DNA of 64,000 bases from Granulosicoccus sp963833195 (GTDB taxonomy: Bacteria > Pseudomonadota > Gammaproteobacteria > Granulosicoccales > Granulosicoccaceae). The notes under the pieces are model-generated. The model worked only from the letters and a program-made list of their open reading frames with translations. It searched no databases and was not told the origin of the DNA. The position numbers and the translations under genes are program-made. Within the stretch, counting starts at the first letter, position 1, and every line of letters starts with the position of its first letter. The DNA is taken from positions 1,116,001-1,180,000 of the forward strand of contig CAWHXF010000027.1 of assembly GCA_963833195.1 (NCBI GenBank), read 5' to 3'. Positions 36,829-45,969 of the stretch are shown here, piece after piece.

Positions 36829-39521
36829 GGCGCGGGTGCCCCGGCCGTGCCGAGCTTCTCGCCCAGCTTCTCCGCGACCTGGGCGCGCGCCGCGGCGAAC
36901 GCCGCGTCCAGCGCGTCGAGCGACGGCGCGCCGCCCTGCGCCATGTCGGCCTTGCCGCCGCCGCGTCCCCCGAGCGCCTGCGCCACGGTGCCGAGCACGT
37001 CGCCGGCGCGCACGCGATCGTGCAGCCCGGGCGCCACGGCCGCGACCAGCGCCGCCTTGCCGCCCTTCTCGCCCGCCAGGACGATCACGGCGTCGTGCAA
37101 CTCGGTGCGCAACCGGTCCACGAGCCCGCGCAGCGCCTTCGCGTCGCTGTCGGGCACGCGCGCGAGCAGCAGCTTCGCACCGCCCACGTCGATGGCCGAC
37201 GCCGCGAGCTCTCGCCCGGCGCTCGTGGCGAGCCGCGCCTGCAGGCTCTCGATCTCGCGCGCCTGTTCCTTGTTCCTCTGCAGCAGCGCGTCGAGCTTGC
37301 CGAGCACGTCGCTCTTCGGTGCGCGCAGCCGCTCGGCGATCTCGCCGAGCAGGCGCTCGCCGGCCTGGATGTCCGCGAGCGCCGCCTCGCCGCTGACCGC
37401 CTCGATGCGGCGAATGCCCTGCGCCACGCCGCCTTCGGAGACCACGCGCACCGCGCCCAGCTCGCCCGTCGAGCCGACATGCGTGCCGCCGCACAGCTCC
37501 ACCGACCGGTCGCCGAGCTTCACCACGCGTACCCGATCGCCGTACTTCTCGCCGAACAGCGCCATGGCACCCATGGTCCGCGCCTCGTCCATGTCGGTCT
37601 CCACGGTCTCGCACGGGTGATTGGCGCGCACCTCGCGCATCATCCAGCGCTCGATGCGTTGCATCTCGTCCGGGCTCACCGGCCCGTCGTGCGAGAAGTC
37701 GAAGCGCAGCCGCTCGTCGTTCACGAGCGAGCCGCGCTGCTCGACGTGCGTGCCCAGCACGTCGCGCAGCGCACCGTGCAGCAGGTGGGTGGCCGAATGG
37801 TGCTGGCGAATGCGTGCTCGCCGCGCGGCGTCGATCGTCGCGGTGACGACATCGCCGACCTTCAACCGCCCGCTCTCGAGCGTGCCCGCGTGCAGGAACG
37901 CGTCGCGCCGCTTGCGCGTGTCGGCGACCTCGAAGCGGGCGTCACCGCCGGACGAGGCGCCGGACGGGGCGCCGGACGCGCCGTCGGACGCGCCGTCGGA
38001 CGCGCCGTCGGACGCGACGATATCGCCCACATCCCCGACCTGGCCGCCCGATTCGCCGTAGAACGGCGTGATGTCGAGCACCACCCAGCCGGACTCGCCG
38101 GCCTGGAGCGCATCGACGCGCTCGCCGTCGCGCCACAGCTCGACCACGGAAGCCTCGGCGACGTCGTCGCCGTACCCCCTGAACACCGTCGACGCCTCGC
38201 TCGCCGGCAACTCGCTGGCGCCCGCGAACTGACTCGCACCGCGCGATCTCGTGCGCTGGCGACCCATTTCCACCTCGAAGCCCGCCTCGTCGAGCGTGAG
38301 CCCGCGCTCGCGCGCGATGTCCGCGGTCAGGTCGGCCGGGAAGCCGTAGGTGTCGTACAGCTTGAAGACGACGTCGCCGGGGATGACCGTGCCGTCGAGC
38401 GCGGCGATGGCCTCGTCGAGGATCGCTAGCCCGGCCGCCAGCGTCTGCGCGAAACGCTCCTCCTCGCGCGCGAGCTCCGCCTCGACGCGCGTCGCCTCCT
38501 TCCCGAGCTCCGGGTAGGCCTCTCCCATCTCGGCGACCAGCGCCGGCACCAGGCGGTGGAAGAACGCGCCCGTCGCGCCGAGCTTGTGCCCGTGGCGCGC
38601 GGCGCGCCGAATGATCCGGCGCAGCACGTAGCCCCGGCCCTCGTTGCCGGGCACAACGCCGTCCACGATCATGAAGGCGCAGCTCCGGATGTGGTCGGCC
38701 ACCACCTTCAACGACGGCGAGGCGAGATCGTCGGTGCCGATGATCTTCGCGGCGGCCTCGATCAGTCGCGCGAACAGATCGATCTCGTAGTTAGAGTGCA
38801 CGTGCTGCAGCACGGCCGCGATGCGCTCGAGCCCCATGCCGGTGTCGATGGAGGGCTTCGGCAGCTCCACCATCGTGCCGTCGGCCGAGCGCTCGTACTG
38901 CATGAACACGAGGTTCCAGATCTCGATGTAGCGATCCCCGTCCTCGTCGGGGGACCCGGGCGGGCCGCCCGCCACCTCGGGGCCGTGGTCGTAGAAGATC
39001 TCGGAGCAAGGCCCGCACGGTCCCGTGTCGCCCATCGCCCAGAAGTTGTCCTTCGCGCCGATGCGGATGACGCGCTCCTTCGGCACGCCGATCTCCTCGA
39101 CCCAGATGCGCATCGCCTCGTCGTCCTCCTCGAACACGGTGACCCAGAGCTTGTTCGCCGGCAGCCCGAGCTGTCCGGTCAGGAACTCCCACGCGAGGCG
39201 GACGGCCTCGGACTTGAAGTAGTCGCCGAAGCTGAAGTTGCCGAGCATCTCGAAGAAGGTGTGATGCCGCGCCGTGTAGCCGACGTTGTCGAGATCGTTG
39301 TGCTTGCCGCCCGCGCGCACGCAGCGCTGGCTCGTCGTGGCGCGCACGTAGTCGCGCCGCTCCTCGCCGGTGAACACGTCCTTGAACTGGACCATGCCCG
39401 CGTTCGTGAAGAGGAGCGTCTTGTCGTTGCCCGGCACCAGCGAGCTCGACGGCACGACCGTGTGGCCGGCTTCGGCGAAGTAGTCGAGAAACCGCTGGCG
39501 GATCTCGGAGGTGGTGAGCAT
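36825..39521 (-). CDS. alaS: Alanyl-tRNA synthetase
   Basis: An 898-aa class II synthetase. The catalytic domain has GHTVVPSSSLVPGNDKTLLF, RCVRAGGKHNDLDNVG and HHTFFEMLGNFSFGDYF; the editing domain has the zinc-site HSATHLLHGAL and CGGTHVGSTG; the C-terminal domain has GGRGGGKADMAQGG. An aspartate/serine/glycine/alanine-rich insert of about 20 residues, encoded by a 12-bp repeat, enlarges the loop after FYGESGGQVGD. Start at ATG 39521 (MLTTSEIRQRF). Confidence 0.97.
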   Translation of the reverse strand: MLTTSEIRQRFLDYFAEAGHTVVPSSSLVPGNDKTLLFTNAGMVQFKDVFTGEERRDYVRATTSQRCVRAGGKHNDLDNVGYTARHHTFFEMLGNFSFGDYFKSEAVRLAWEFLTGQLGLPANKLWVTVFEEDDEAMRIWVEEIGVPKERVIRIGAKDNFWAMGDTGPCGPCSEIFYDHGPEVAGGPPGSPDEDGDRYIEIWNLVFMQYERSADGTMVELPKPSIDTGMGLERIAAVLQHVHSNYEIDLFARLIEAAAKIIGTDDLASPSLKVVADHIRSCAFMIVDGVVPGNEGRGYVLRRIIRRAARHGHKLGATGAFFHRLVPALVAEMGEAYPELGKEATRVEAELAREEERFAQTLAAGLAILDEAIAALDGTVIPGDVVFKLYDTYGFPADLTADIARERGLTLDEAGFEVEMGRQRTRSRGASQFAGASELPASEASTVFRGYGDDVAEASVVELWRDGERVDALQAGESGWVVLDITPFYGESGGQVGDVGDIVASDGASDGASDGASGAPSGASSGGDARFEVADTRKRRDAFLHAGTLESGRLKVGDVVTATIDAARRARIRQHHSATHLLHGALRDVLGTHVEQRGSLVNDERLRFDFSHDGPVSPDEMQRIERWMMREVRANHPCETVETDMDEARTMGAMALFGEKYGDRVRVVKLGDRSVELCGGTHVGSTGELGAVRVVSEGGVAQGIRRIEAVSGEAALADIQAGERLLGEIAERLRAPKSDVLGKLDALLQRNKEQAREIESLQARLATSAGRELAASAIDVGGAKLLLARVPDSDAKALRGLVDRLRTELHDAVIVLAGEKGGKAALVAAVAPGLHDRVRAGDVLGTVAQALGGRGGGKADMAQGGAPSLDALDAAFAAARAQVAEKLGEKLGTAGAPAP
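37981..38016. repeat. 12-bp tandem repeat inside alaS
   Basis: ccgtcggacgcg occurs three times in tandem without mismatch, with degenerate copies on the low-coordinate side to about 37958. It encodes the repeated Ser-Asp-Gly-Ala segment of the editing-domain insert. Confidence 0.92.
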
Positions 39522-39663
39522 GGCGGGCCTTCCGGGCGGACTGTTCGACGGAACCGGCCATTCTAGCGTCCGTGCAGGGCCCACCGGCGTGGCGTTTGCG
39601 CTCGCGCACCGGGACCCGAGCGGTCGTAGGATCGAGCCCCCGCATGAAATCGCCCGACGTTCC

Positions 39664-40113
39664 GTGACCACTCACCCTCCCCCGCGCGCATCGACCGACT
39701 CGCCGACGCTCGCCGCACCCGCCGGCACGACGACGGGCCGACGCGCCGTCGCCGTCGCGCTGCCGATGCTGGCCGCACTCGCTCCCTTCGCCCTGCTGTC
39801 CGGCGGCGGCGAGGCCGTGGCCGATCCCGATCTCGTGCCCATCGTCCGGTTCATGGGCGCGACCAAGCTCGCGCTGGCGCTCGCCGTCGCGGCCGCTGCC
39901 GGGCTTCGCTACGGCGGGTGCGCCGGCCGCTCCCGAACATCGCGCAGGCTCGGGGTGGGGATCGGAGCGGCCGCGTGCATGGGCGCGGGCGCCGGGCTCA
40001 TCTGGTCGGGCGCCGCGTTCGGTGGCGGCTTCGCGGCGTTTCTCGTCGGCGCGCTCCTCGCGGGCGCACTGGTCATGCGGGAGCTGGCGGCGAGCCTGCG
40101 GCGGCGGCCTTGA
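39664..40113 (+). CDS. Hypothetical membrane protein with four helices
   Basis: A 149-aa protein from GTG 39664 (VTTHPPPRAS). Four hydrophobic helices are visible: AVAVALPMLAALAPFALL, MGATKLALALAVAAAAGL, LGVGIGAAACMGAGAGLIW and FAAFLVGALLAGALVM. No family is recognised. It is transcribed divergently from alaS. Its composition (few arginines in the helices) argues for a real gene, but the function is unknown. Confidence 0.55.
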   Translation: MTTHPPPRASTDSPTLAAPAGTTTGRRAVAVALPMLAALAPFALLSGGGEAVADPDLVPIVRFMGATKLALALAVAAAAGLRYGGCAGRSRTSRRLGVGIGAAACMGAGAGLIWSGAAFGGGFAAFLVGALLAGALVMRELAASLRRRP

Positions 40114-40345
40114 ACGTCCCTTCAGCGCAGGCCGCTCGGCTGCAGCGCCGGCACCCCTGAGCGCAGCGCGCACACGACCGCGTCGGTGCGCCCGCCGGCG
40201 GGCTTCTGGTAGTACCGGGTGATGACACGCGCGGCCGACGCCGATCCGGACCACGGGCAAGGGGCGAACGACACCCTCGTCGACGCGGCGGGCGAGCTGC
40301 GCACGGGCACCCGCGCCTTCGCCGTGCCGCGCCGAAGCGCCGCCG

Positions 40346-41107
40346 TCAGGTCCCCAGCAAGCCGCGCGGCCCCACGCGCCACAAGCGCCCGACGGGCAAC
40401 CGCGTCCAGCCGCGACGCCGATCGTCCAACGGCTCGGACGCTATGGTCGTCGTGCCCGGCATGAAGGCGCTGGAACGATAGAGCGCGGGCGGATCGCCGT
40501 CGCTCGCATAGCGGTACGCGAACAGCGACACGCCGTCGGCGTGCAGCGCCGCGAGCCGGATGCCGGGCTCGCCGCCCGCCGCGAGCTGCGACTCGCGAAT
40601 GCGCGCGAACGCCTCCGTGTAGGCCGCCGCGGGAGTCCGCTCCAGCCCGTGCTGCAGCAGCAGCGCGAACAGCAGCTCCGAATCGGTCTGCCCGAGGATG
40701 GCGGCGCGCCGCCCGGGCGACAACGAGTCCAGCAACGCCTCGCGGATGTCGCTCATGCCCGCGATCAGCCCGACGTGCACGAACGCCAGTCGACCCGCCA
40801 CGAAGGGGTGACTGTTGGCGAGATTCGCCTCGCCGTCGGTGGCGGCCCGTACGTGCGCGACGCCGAGCCGCGAGGCGTTGGCCCGGGCGACGCCGCTCAT
40901 GCGATCGTCGCGCCAGATGGAGTGTCCGCTGCGCACGTGTCGTGGCGTGCCACCGCGCTCGTACCAGGCGATGCCGTTGCCGTCGCCGTGCCGCGTGACC
41001 GGCGCCTCGCGCGAGGCGAGGCTCTGCGTCCTGAGCGAATGCGCCGATTCGTAGAGCGGCAAGGACAGAGGAACGCGCAGACCGTTCCATCCCAGCAGTC
41101 TGCACAT
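40346..41107 (-). CDS. Class II glutamine amidotransferase-like protein
   Basis: A 253-aa N-terminal-nucleophile amidotransferase: the catalytic Cys2 (MCRLLGWNG) follows the initiator methionine, and HVRAATDGEANLANSHPF and FVHVGLIAGM shape the glutamine pocket. It lacks a synthase domain, as in the YafJ group, so it probably hydrolyses a gamma-glutamyl compound or glutamine. Real partner unknown. No gene lies in the 232 bases beyond its stop. Confidence 0.87.
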   Translation of the reverse strand: MCRLLGWNGLRVPLSLPLYESAHSLRTQSLASREAPVTRHGDGNGIAWYERGGTPRHVRSGHSIWRDDRMSGVARANASRLGVAHVRAATDGEANLANSHPFVAGRLAFVHVGLIAGMSDIREALLDSLSPGRRAAILGQTDSELLFALLLQHGLERTPAAAYTEAFARIRESQLAAGGEPGIRLAALHADGVSLFAYRYASDGDPPALYRSSAFMPGTTTIASEPLDDRRRGWTRLPVGRLWRVGPRGLLGT

Positions 41108-41232
41108 GAAGGGTTTCCTGGGGGCGGGAAATGGCGGAAGTTTCGGATACGAACGGGTGCCGGGGTTGGCTCATCCGGCACACCCTCCCGCCGGCGCCCC
41201 GGCAACGCCGCGCCCGTGCGACCCTGTCCGCC

Positions 41233-41436
41233 ATGAAGAGCGAGATCGCCGGATTCGAGCGGGACGAGGTCGGCGACTGGGTCGCCCTGCTGGCGTGCGG
41301 ACACCGCCGTCACGTGCGTCACGACCCACCCTGGCAGAACCGCCCGTGGGTCGTCACGAACGAGGGCCGCACCGCCGCACTCGGCCAGGAGCTCGACTGC
41401 CGCGACTGCGACCGGCAGTCGCCGCCGGCGCGCTAG
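41233..41436 (+). CDS. DUF3565 protein
   Basis: A 67-aa protein from ATG 41233. It has the complete DUF3565 pattern: GFERDEVGDWVALLACGHRR, then HVRHDPPWQNRPWVVTNEGR, and a C-terminal LDCRDC. Cysteines and histidines could bind zinc. Function unknown. A longer frame to 41131 lacks the conserved features. The stop overlaps by four bases the stop of the convergent gene at 41433-41657. Confidence 0.85.
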   Translation: MKSEIAGFERDEVGDWVALLACGHRRHVRHDPPWQNRPWVVTNEGRTAALGQELDCRDCDRQSPPAR

Positions 41437-41657
41437 ACGGACGACGTGGCCCCGCCGTCCGGATCCATCTCGCCGGCCACCTCGTCCGGATCGACGTCGG
41501 CGAGCAGCAGCGCCTCGCGCACGGTTTCGACGTCCTCGCGCGTGCGCTGCACGCGGCCCGGGAAATCGTACTCGTTGATGTCGTTCAGCTGCGGCATGTA
41601 GCAGAACGCGAGCTTCAGGGCGTGCAGCGTCGGGTCGTCGGAGGTCTGATCGCTCAT
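41433..41657 (-). CDS. Small acidic hypothetical protein
   Basis: A 74-aa protein from ATG 41657 (MSDQTSDDPTL). It contains LKLAFCYMPQLNDINEYDFP and an acidic C-terminus (ADVDPDEVAGEMDPDG). The even, non-arginine-rich composition indicates a genuine gene, but I do not recognise the family. A TTG at 41663 would add two residues. Convergent with the DUF3565 gene. Confidence 0.65.
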   Translation of the reverse strand: MSDQTSDDPTLHALKLAFCYMPQLNDINEYDFPGRVQRTREDVETVREALLLADVDPDEVAGEMDPDGGATSSV

Positions 41658-41855
41658 GGGCAAGGGGCGTGGTGGGGAGTCTGAAGCTCACGCGAGCCTA
41701 CCTCGATGGGCGACCGTGCCGGTGCCCTCACCCCGGCGACCACGATTCGTCCACCCCGCTTGTCGAAACGACGACTCCGGATCCAGGTCACGGTCGCGTC
41801 CGCGCTTCTCTGGCAATACTGCACGGCCGACGTCCACCTTCCAAGCGTTCCGATC

Positions 41856-42365
41856 ATGCCTACCAGCCCAAGCCCCAGCGCGTCGAATCCGGCCCTCGCC
41901 GGTCTGGCCCTCGCCAGCCTTGTCCTCGGTGCCTGTTCGCTTCTCGGCAGCGCCTCCGCGATGGCGGACGACGGTTCGAGCGGAGGCGTCGCCGCCGCGC
42001 CGATGGATGCGCGGGAGACCGCGGTCCACTTCGCGTTCGACGAGGACGCCATGATTCGCGCTGACGAGATAAAGGTCGCGTGGCTGATCGCGGCGGAGCA
42101 GGGCCCGATGGAAAAGGTCGAGATCGAGGGGTACGCGGATTCGACCGGCCCGGAGCGCTACAACGCCGACCTGGCGCTGCGACGCGCGCAGTCCGTGCGC
42201 GATTTTCTCGTGACCGAGCTCGGCATCGATCGTTCGACGTTGTCCCTGGTCGCCTACGGAGAATCCTACCCCGTCGCGCCGAACACGACGCGCGAGGGCC
42301 GCGCCGCGAACCGCCGGGTCGAATTCCGGCGCGTCGGCACGAACACGACTGATGCGAACTCCTAG
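41856..42365 (+). CDS. OmpA-family lipoprotein
   Basis: A 169-aa protein from ATG 41856. The N-terminus carries a lipobox (SLVLGAC), so it is probably anchored in the outer membrane. Residues 70-165 form an OmpA peptidoglycan-binding domain: IEGYADSTGPERYNADLALR, AQSVRDFLV, VAYGESYPVAPNTTREGRAA, NRRVEF. The n-region lacks the usual positive charges, which slightly weakens the lipoprotein call. A structural role linking outer membrane and peptidoglycan is likely. Confidence 0.82.
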   Translation: MPTSPSPSASNPALAGLALASLVLGACSLLGSASAMADDGSSGGVAAAPMDARETAVHFAFDEDAMIRADEIKVAWLIAAEQGPMEKVEIEGYADSTGPERYNADLALRRAQSVRDFLVTELGIDRSTLSLVAYGESYPVAPNTTREGRAANRRVEFRRVGTNTTDANS

Positions 42366-42462
42366 GGATAGCAACACCGCCGCCGGAGGGCCGATCACGG
42401 GCGGGTGCCCGTTCGCCGGATCGATACTCGTGTAACGATTTGCGCCGACCGGACGCCGCGGA

Positions 42463-42954
42463 TCACACTTGCTCGAGTACCGATTTCTCGTAGCGCCACA
42501 CCTCGACGGGAAACGTCCGGTGCCCGGCCTGCAGGTCGTACTCCATCGACCCGACGCGGACCCACTTGCACCGCTCGTAGAATCCGGCGGCGCGTTCGTT
42601 GCCGATCGCGCAGGCGAGCCAGGCCACGTCGACCTTCGCCTCCCTGAACCGGCGCTGCGCATCGCGCTCCAGCTGGTCGGCGACGCCGGTCCCGAACGCC
42701 CCCGGTGCGACGAACAGCTGGTTCAGCTCGTCGCCCTTGACGATGCACAACCCGCTTGGTCCATTCGGGATATCGGGCCGCGCGGCAACGCGAACTCCAC
42801 CCAGACCGCTTCGCAGCCGCTCCTCGAAACTGCTCGCGGTGCGGTACGCCACGACGGCCGGCGGAATCAGCTCGTCGTGCGCCCGGTGCCAGCTGTCGTG
42901 CCAGAGTCGCGCCAGCGGCCCGATGTCGGCGACCGTCGCATCACGAACCGTCAT
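42463..42954 (-). CDS. GNAT-family N-acetyltransferase
   Basis: A 163-aa acetyltransferase starting MTVRDATVADIGPLARLWHD. The acetyl-CoA-binding motif is in VAPGAFGTGVADQLERDA, and NERAAGFYERCKWVRVG is the usual C-terminal wedge. The substrate is unknown. Its start overlaps the recX stop by 14 bases, so it is expressed from the recA-recX transcript. Confidence 0.85.
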   Translation of the reverse strand: MTVRDATVADIGPLARLWHDSWHRAHDELIPPAVVAYRTASSFEERLRSGLGGVRVAARPDIPNGPSGLCIVKGDELNQLFVAPGAFGTGVADQLERDAQRRFREAKVDVAWLACAIGNERAAGFYERCKWVRVGSMEYDLQAGHRTFPVEVWRYEKSVLEQV

Positions 42955-43558
42955 CCTCGCCCCCGGCGATCCGCTCCCGCGCGGCATCCACCGCCCGCAT
43001 CGAATCCCCCGCCGAGAACCCGCGTCCCTGCAGGAATCGCGCGATCTTCGCACGTACCCTGGGCTCCGGATCCACGATCTGCTCGGCGCGGAACTTCGCG
43101 GTGAGCGCCGCTTCCGCACGCTCGGCCCAATCCGCGTCGAGCTCCTCGAGCGCGGCGCGCACGTCGGACTGAGCGAGCCCGCGCTCGGCGAGCTTCGACT
43201 CGATGGATCGGGGACCGTGGCCCTGCGCCGCGCGCTGCTCGGCGTACAGCCGCGCGTAGCGCGCATCGTCGACGTAGCGGTGCTCGGCGAGCTCCTCGAG
43301 CACCGCGTCGATCACGTCCGGCTCCACGTCCCGTTCGGCAAGCTTGCGCCGCAGCTCGGACGTGGAGTGATCGCGCGCGCCGAGCAGCTTGATGCACGTG
43401 GCGTAGGCGCGGCGGTGCATGTCCGCCGGGGACTCGGGCTCCGCCTCGGAACCGCCCGCCTCGTCATCCTTCGGCACGCGCGACCAGCCGCCTCGCCGCA
43501 GCCCCTTCGCGGGGGCTCGGCCGCGACGCGACCGGGCGGTATCGTCGCCTTCGTTCAT
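42941..43558 (-). CDS. recX: Regulatory protein RecX
   Basis: RecX limits RecA filament growth. The 205-aa product has three tandem three-helix repeats: ARDHSTSELRRKLAERDVEPD, YVDDARYARLYAEQRAAQGHGP and QGRGFSAGDSMRAV in the last. The first 50 residues are a basic/acidic extension (SRRGRAPAKGLRRGG...) that ordinary RecX (about 150 aa) does not have. It lies 37 bases after recA on the same strand, the standard arrangement. Confidence 0.9.
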   Translation of the reverse strand: MNEGDDTARSRRGRAPAKGLRRGGWSRVPKDDEAGGSEAEPESPADMHRRAYATCIKLLGARDHSTSELRRKLAERDVEPDVIDAVLEELAEHRYVDDARYARLYAEQRAAQGHGPRSIESKLAERGLAQSDVRAALEELDADWAERAEAALTAKFRAEQIVDPEPRVRAKIARFLQGRGFSAGDSMRAVDAARERIAGGEDDGS

Positions 43559-43595
43559 GCGAGGACGATCCGCCGCGTCGCGAGCTCGGCGAGAG

Positions 43596-44657
<1,062 letters not shown>

Positions 44658-44760
44658 TGCCTTGCTCCGTGACGGTGGGGTACGGCGGCCGGCGTTCCGT
44701 GCGCCGCCCCTCGAGGGTGCCACGGATCGATCGTGCGCAGGGGTACCGTACAGTGAGTTA

Positions 44761-44789
44761 ACTGTACAAGAAAACAGTTCCGGGTGCAA
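44761..44789 (-). promoter_or_regulatory. recA promoter
   Basis: On the minus strand TTGCAC (44789-44784), a 17-base spacer, and TACAGT (44766-44761). It predicts a 5' leader of about 95 bases. The SOS box covers the spacer and most of the -10 element, the geometry expected for LexA repression. Confidence 0.7.
44762..44777. promoter_or_regulatory. LexA (SOS) box of recA
   Basis: ctgtacaagaaaacag fits CTG-N10-CAG exactly and is A/T-rich in the centre against a GC-rich background. It is the gammaproteobacterial LexA operator pattern and overlaps the recA promoter. Confidence 0.8.
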
Positions 44790-44918
44790 CGCGGAAGGGG
44801 CTTGCGGGAGAAGGCTTGCCGCGTGGCAATCCCCGCGCGAGGACGGGCGACAGGTACGCGGCGCGAGTGCCGGGGGATCGGGCGCCGGCGCGGGCTCCCG
44901 GCCCGTCCGCGGCGGCCG

Positions 44919-45356
44919 TCAGCCCGCCGGATCCGCGTCGCAGGCCCGCGTGCCGCTGGTCCCGTCGGCCTCGGCCACGACGGCCGAGCGGTCCTCGCAC
45001 AGGGCCCGGACCTCCTCCCTGAGCTCGGCCTCGCGGGCCTTGCGCCGGGCGAGCTCCTCCTCGACCTGCTTCGCCTTCTCGAGCGTGATCTCGTGGTTGC
45101 GCTCGACCTTCTCGAGCGCCGCCTTCTGCTCGGCGATGTAGGCCTCGAGCTCCTCGAGCGTCATGGACACACCGTTGGCGGCCTCGGTCGGGCCCGCCGG
45201 CGCGTCGATCGGCTCGACCTCTTCGACGAGCTCGTCCGGCATCGATGCGGCGCCCTGCTGCTGCGCCGATGCGGGCGCGATCGGCGCGCACGCCAACAGC
45301 GCGGCGGCGCAGGCCGCACGACTCCGTCGGGAACCTGTGTACATGCCGGCGTACAT
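44919..45356 (-). CDS. Exported coiled-coil protein of unknown function
   Basis: A 145-aa protein with a signal peptide (MYAGMYTGSRRSRAACAAAL, cleavage near ASA-QQQ at residue 31) and a long charged coiled coil from about residue 65 to 118 (LEELEAYIAEQKAALEKVE, ARRKAREAELREEV). It ends with a short tail containing two cysteines. No family is recognised. A start at the second methionine (45344) is equally possible. Probably periplasmic. Confidence 0.6.
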   Translation of the reverse strand: MYAGMYTGSRRSRAACAAALLACAPIAPASAQQQGAASMPDELVEEVEPIDAPAGPTEAANGVSMTLEELEAYIAEQKAALEKVERNHEITLEKAKQVEEELARRKAREAELREEVRALCEDRSAVVAEADGTSGTRACDADPAG

Positions 45357-45373
45357 GGAATGACGAATGCTCG

Positions 45374-45877
45374 CTACGGAATGGCCGAAATCGTAGCACG
45401 CAGCCCCTCGACGACCGCCGCGGCGCGCACCGCGTCACGGTCGCCCTCGAAGCGGTGCAGCGCGGCCCGCACGGCAGGCTCCGACGCGTTGCCCCGGCCC
45501 CCGACGGCCACCGCCAGCCACACCGTGCCGACGGGCTTGCCGGGCACCGCGCCGCCGGGGCCCGCGATGCCGCTGACCGCGACGGCGAGATCCGCGCCGG
45601 AGCGTCGCAACGCCCCGAGCGCCATGGATTCGACGGTCTCCGCGCTCACGGCGCCGTGGACCGCGAGGGTGGCATCGGGAACGCCCACGAGCTTCGACTT
45701 GGCCTCGTTCGCGTAGGTCACGTAACCCTCGCGGAACCAGCCCGAGCTGCCGGGGACGGAGGTGATGGCGGCCGCGATCAGCCCGCCGGTGCACGATTCC
45801 GCCGTCGTCACCTCGAGCCCTCCGGCCGTCAGCGCATCGCCCAACTCGCGCGCCAGCGCGCGCGTCGTCTCGTCCAC
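45374..45877 (-). CDS. pncC: Nicotinamide-nucleotide amidase (CinA C-terminal domain)
   Basis: A 167-aa stand-alone CinA C-terminal-domain protein, which deamidates NMN to nicotinate mononucleotide in pyridine nucleotide recycling. Motifs are TTAESCTGGLIAAAITSVPG, GWFREGYVTYANEAKS and VSGIAGPGGAVPGKPVGTVW. The start is a GTG (VDETTRALARELG) with a GGAGG ribosome-binding site nine bases before it; an ATG at 45937 would not be preceded by one. It is divergent from mutS. Confidence 0.93.
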   Translation of the reverse strand: MDETTRALARELGDALTAGGLEVTTAESCTGGLIAAAITSVPGSSGWFREGYVTYANEAKSKLVGVPDATLAVHGAVSAETVESMALGALRRSGADLAVAVSGIAGPGGAVPGKPVGTVWLAVAVGGRGNASEPAVRAALHRFEGDRDAVRAAAVVEGLRATISAIP

Positions 45878-45969
45878 GGCCGTCCACCTCCGTTCGATAA
45901 GTGTGCGAGTCACCGCACCGACGCCCGGAAGCGGCATCGTCGCCGAACCGCCCCGGTAGACTTCCCGGA

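Noticed and set aside
36829..36850. Lysine riboswitch before lysC
   Set aside because: lysC overlaps the end of alaS and has no untranslated leader, so no riboswitch can be present at its start.
40114..40345. Small gene beyond the amidotransferase stop
   Set aside because: No frame there has a plausible start, ribosome-binding site or conserved composition; it seems to be a plain intergenic gap.
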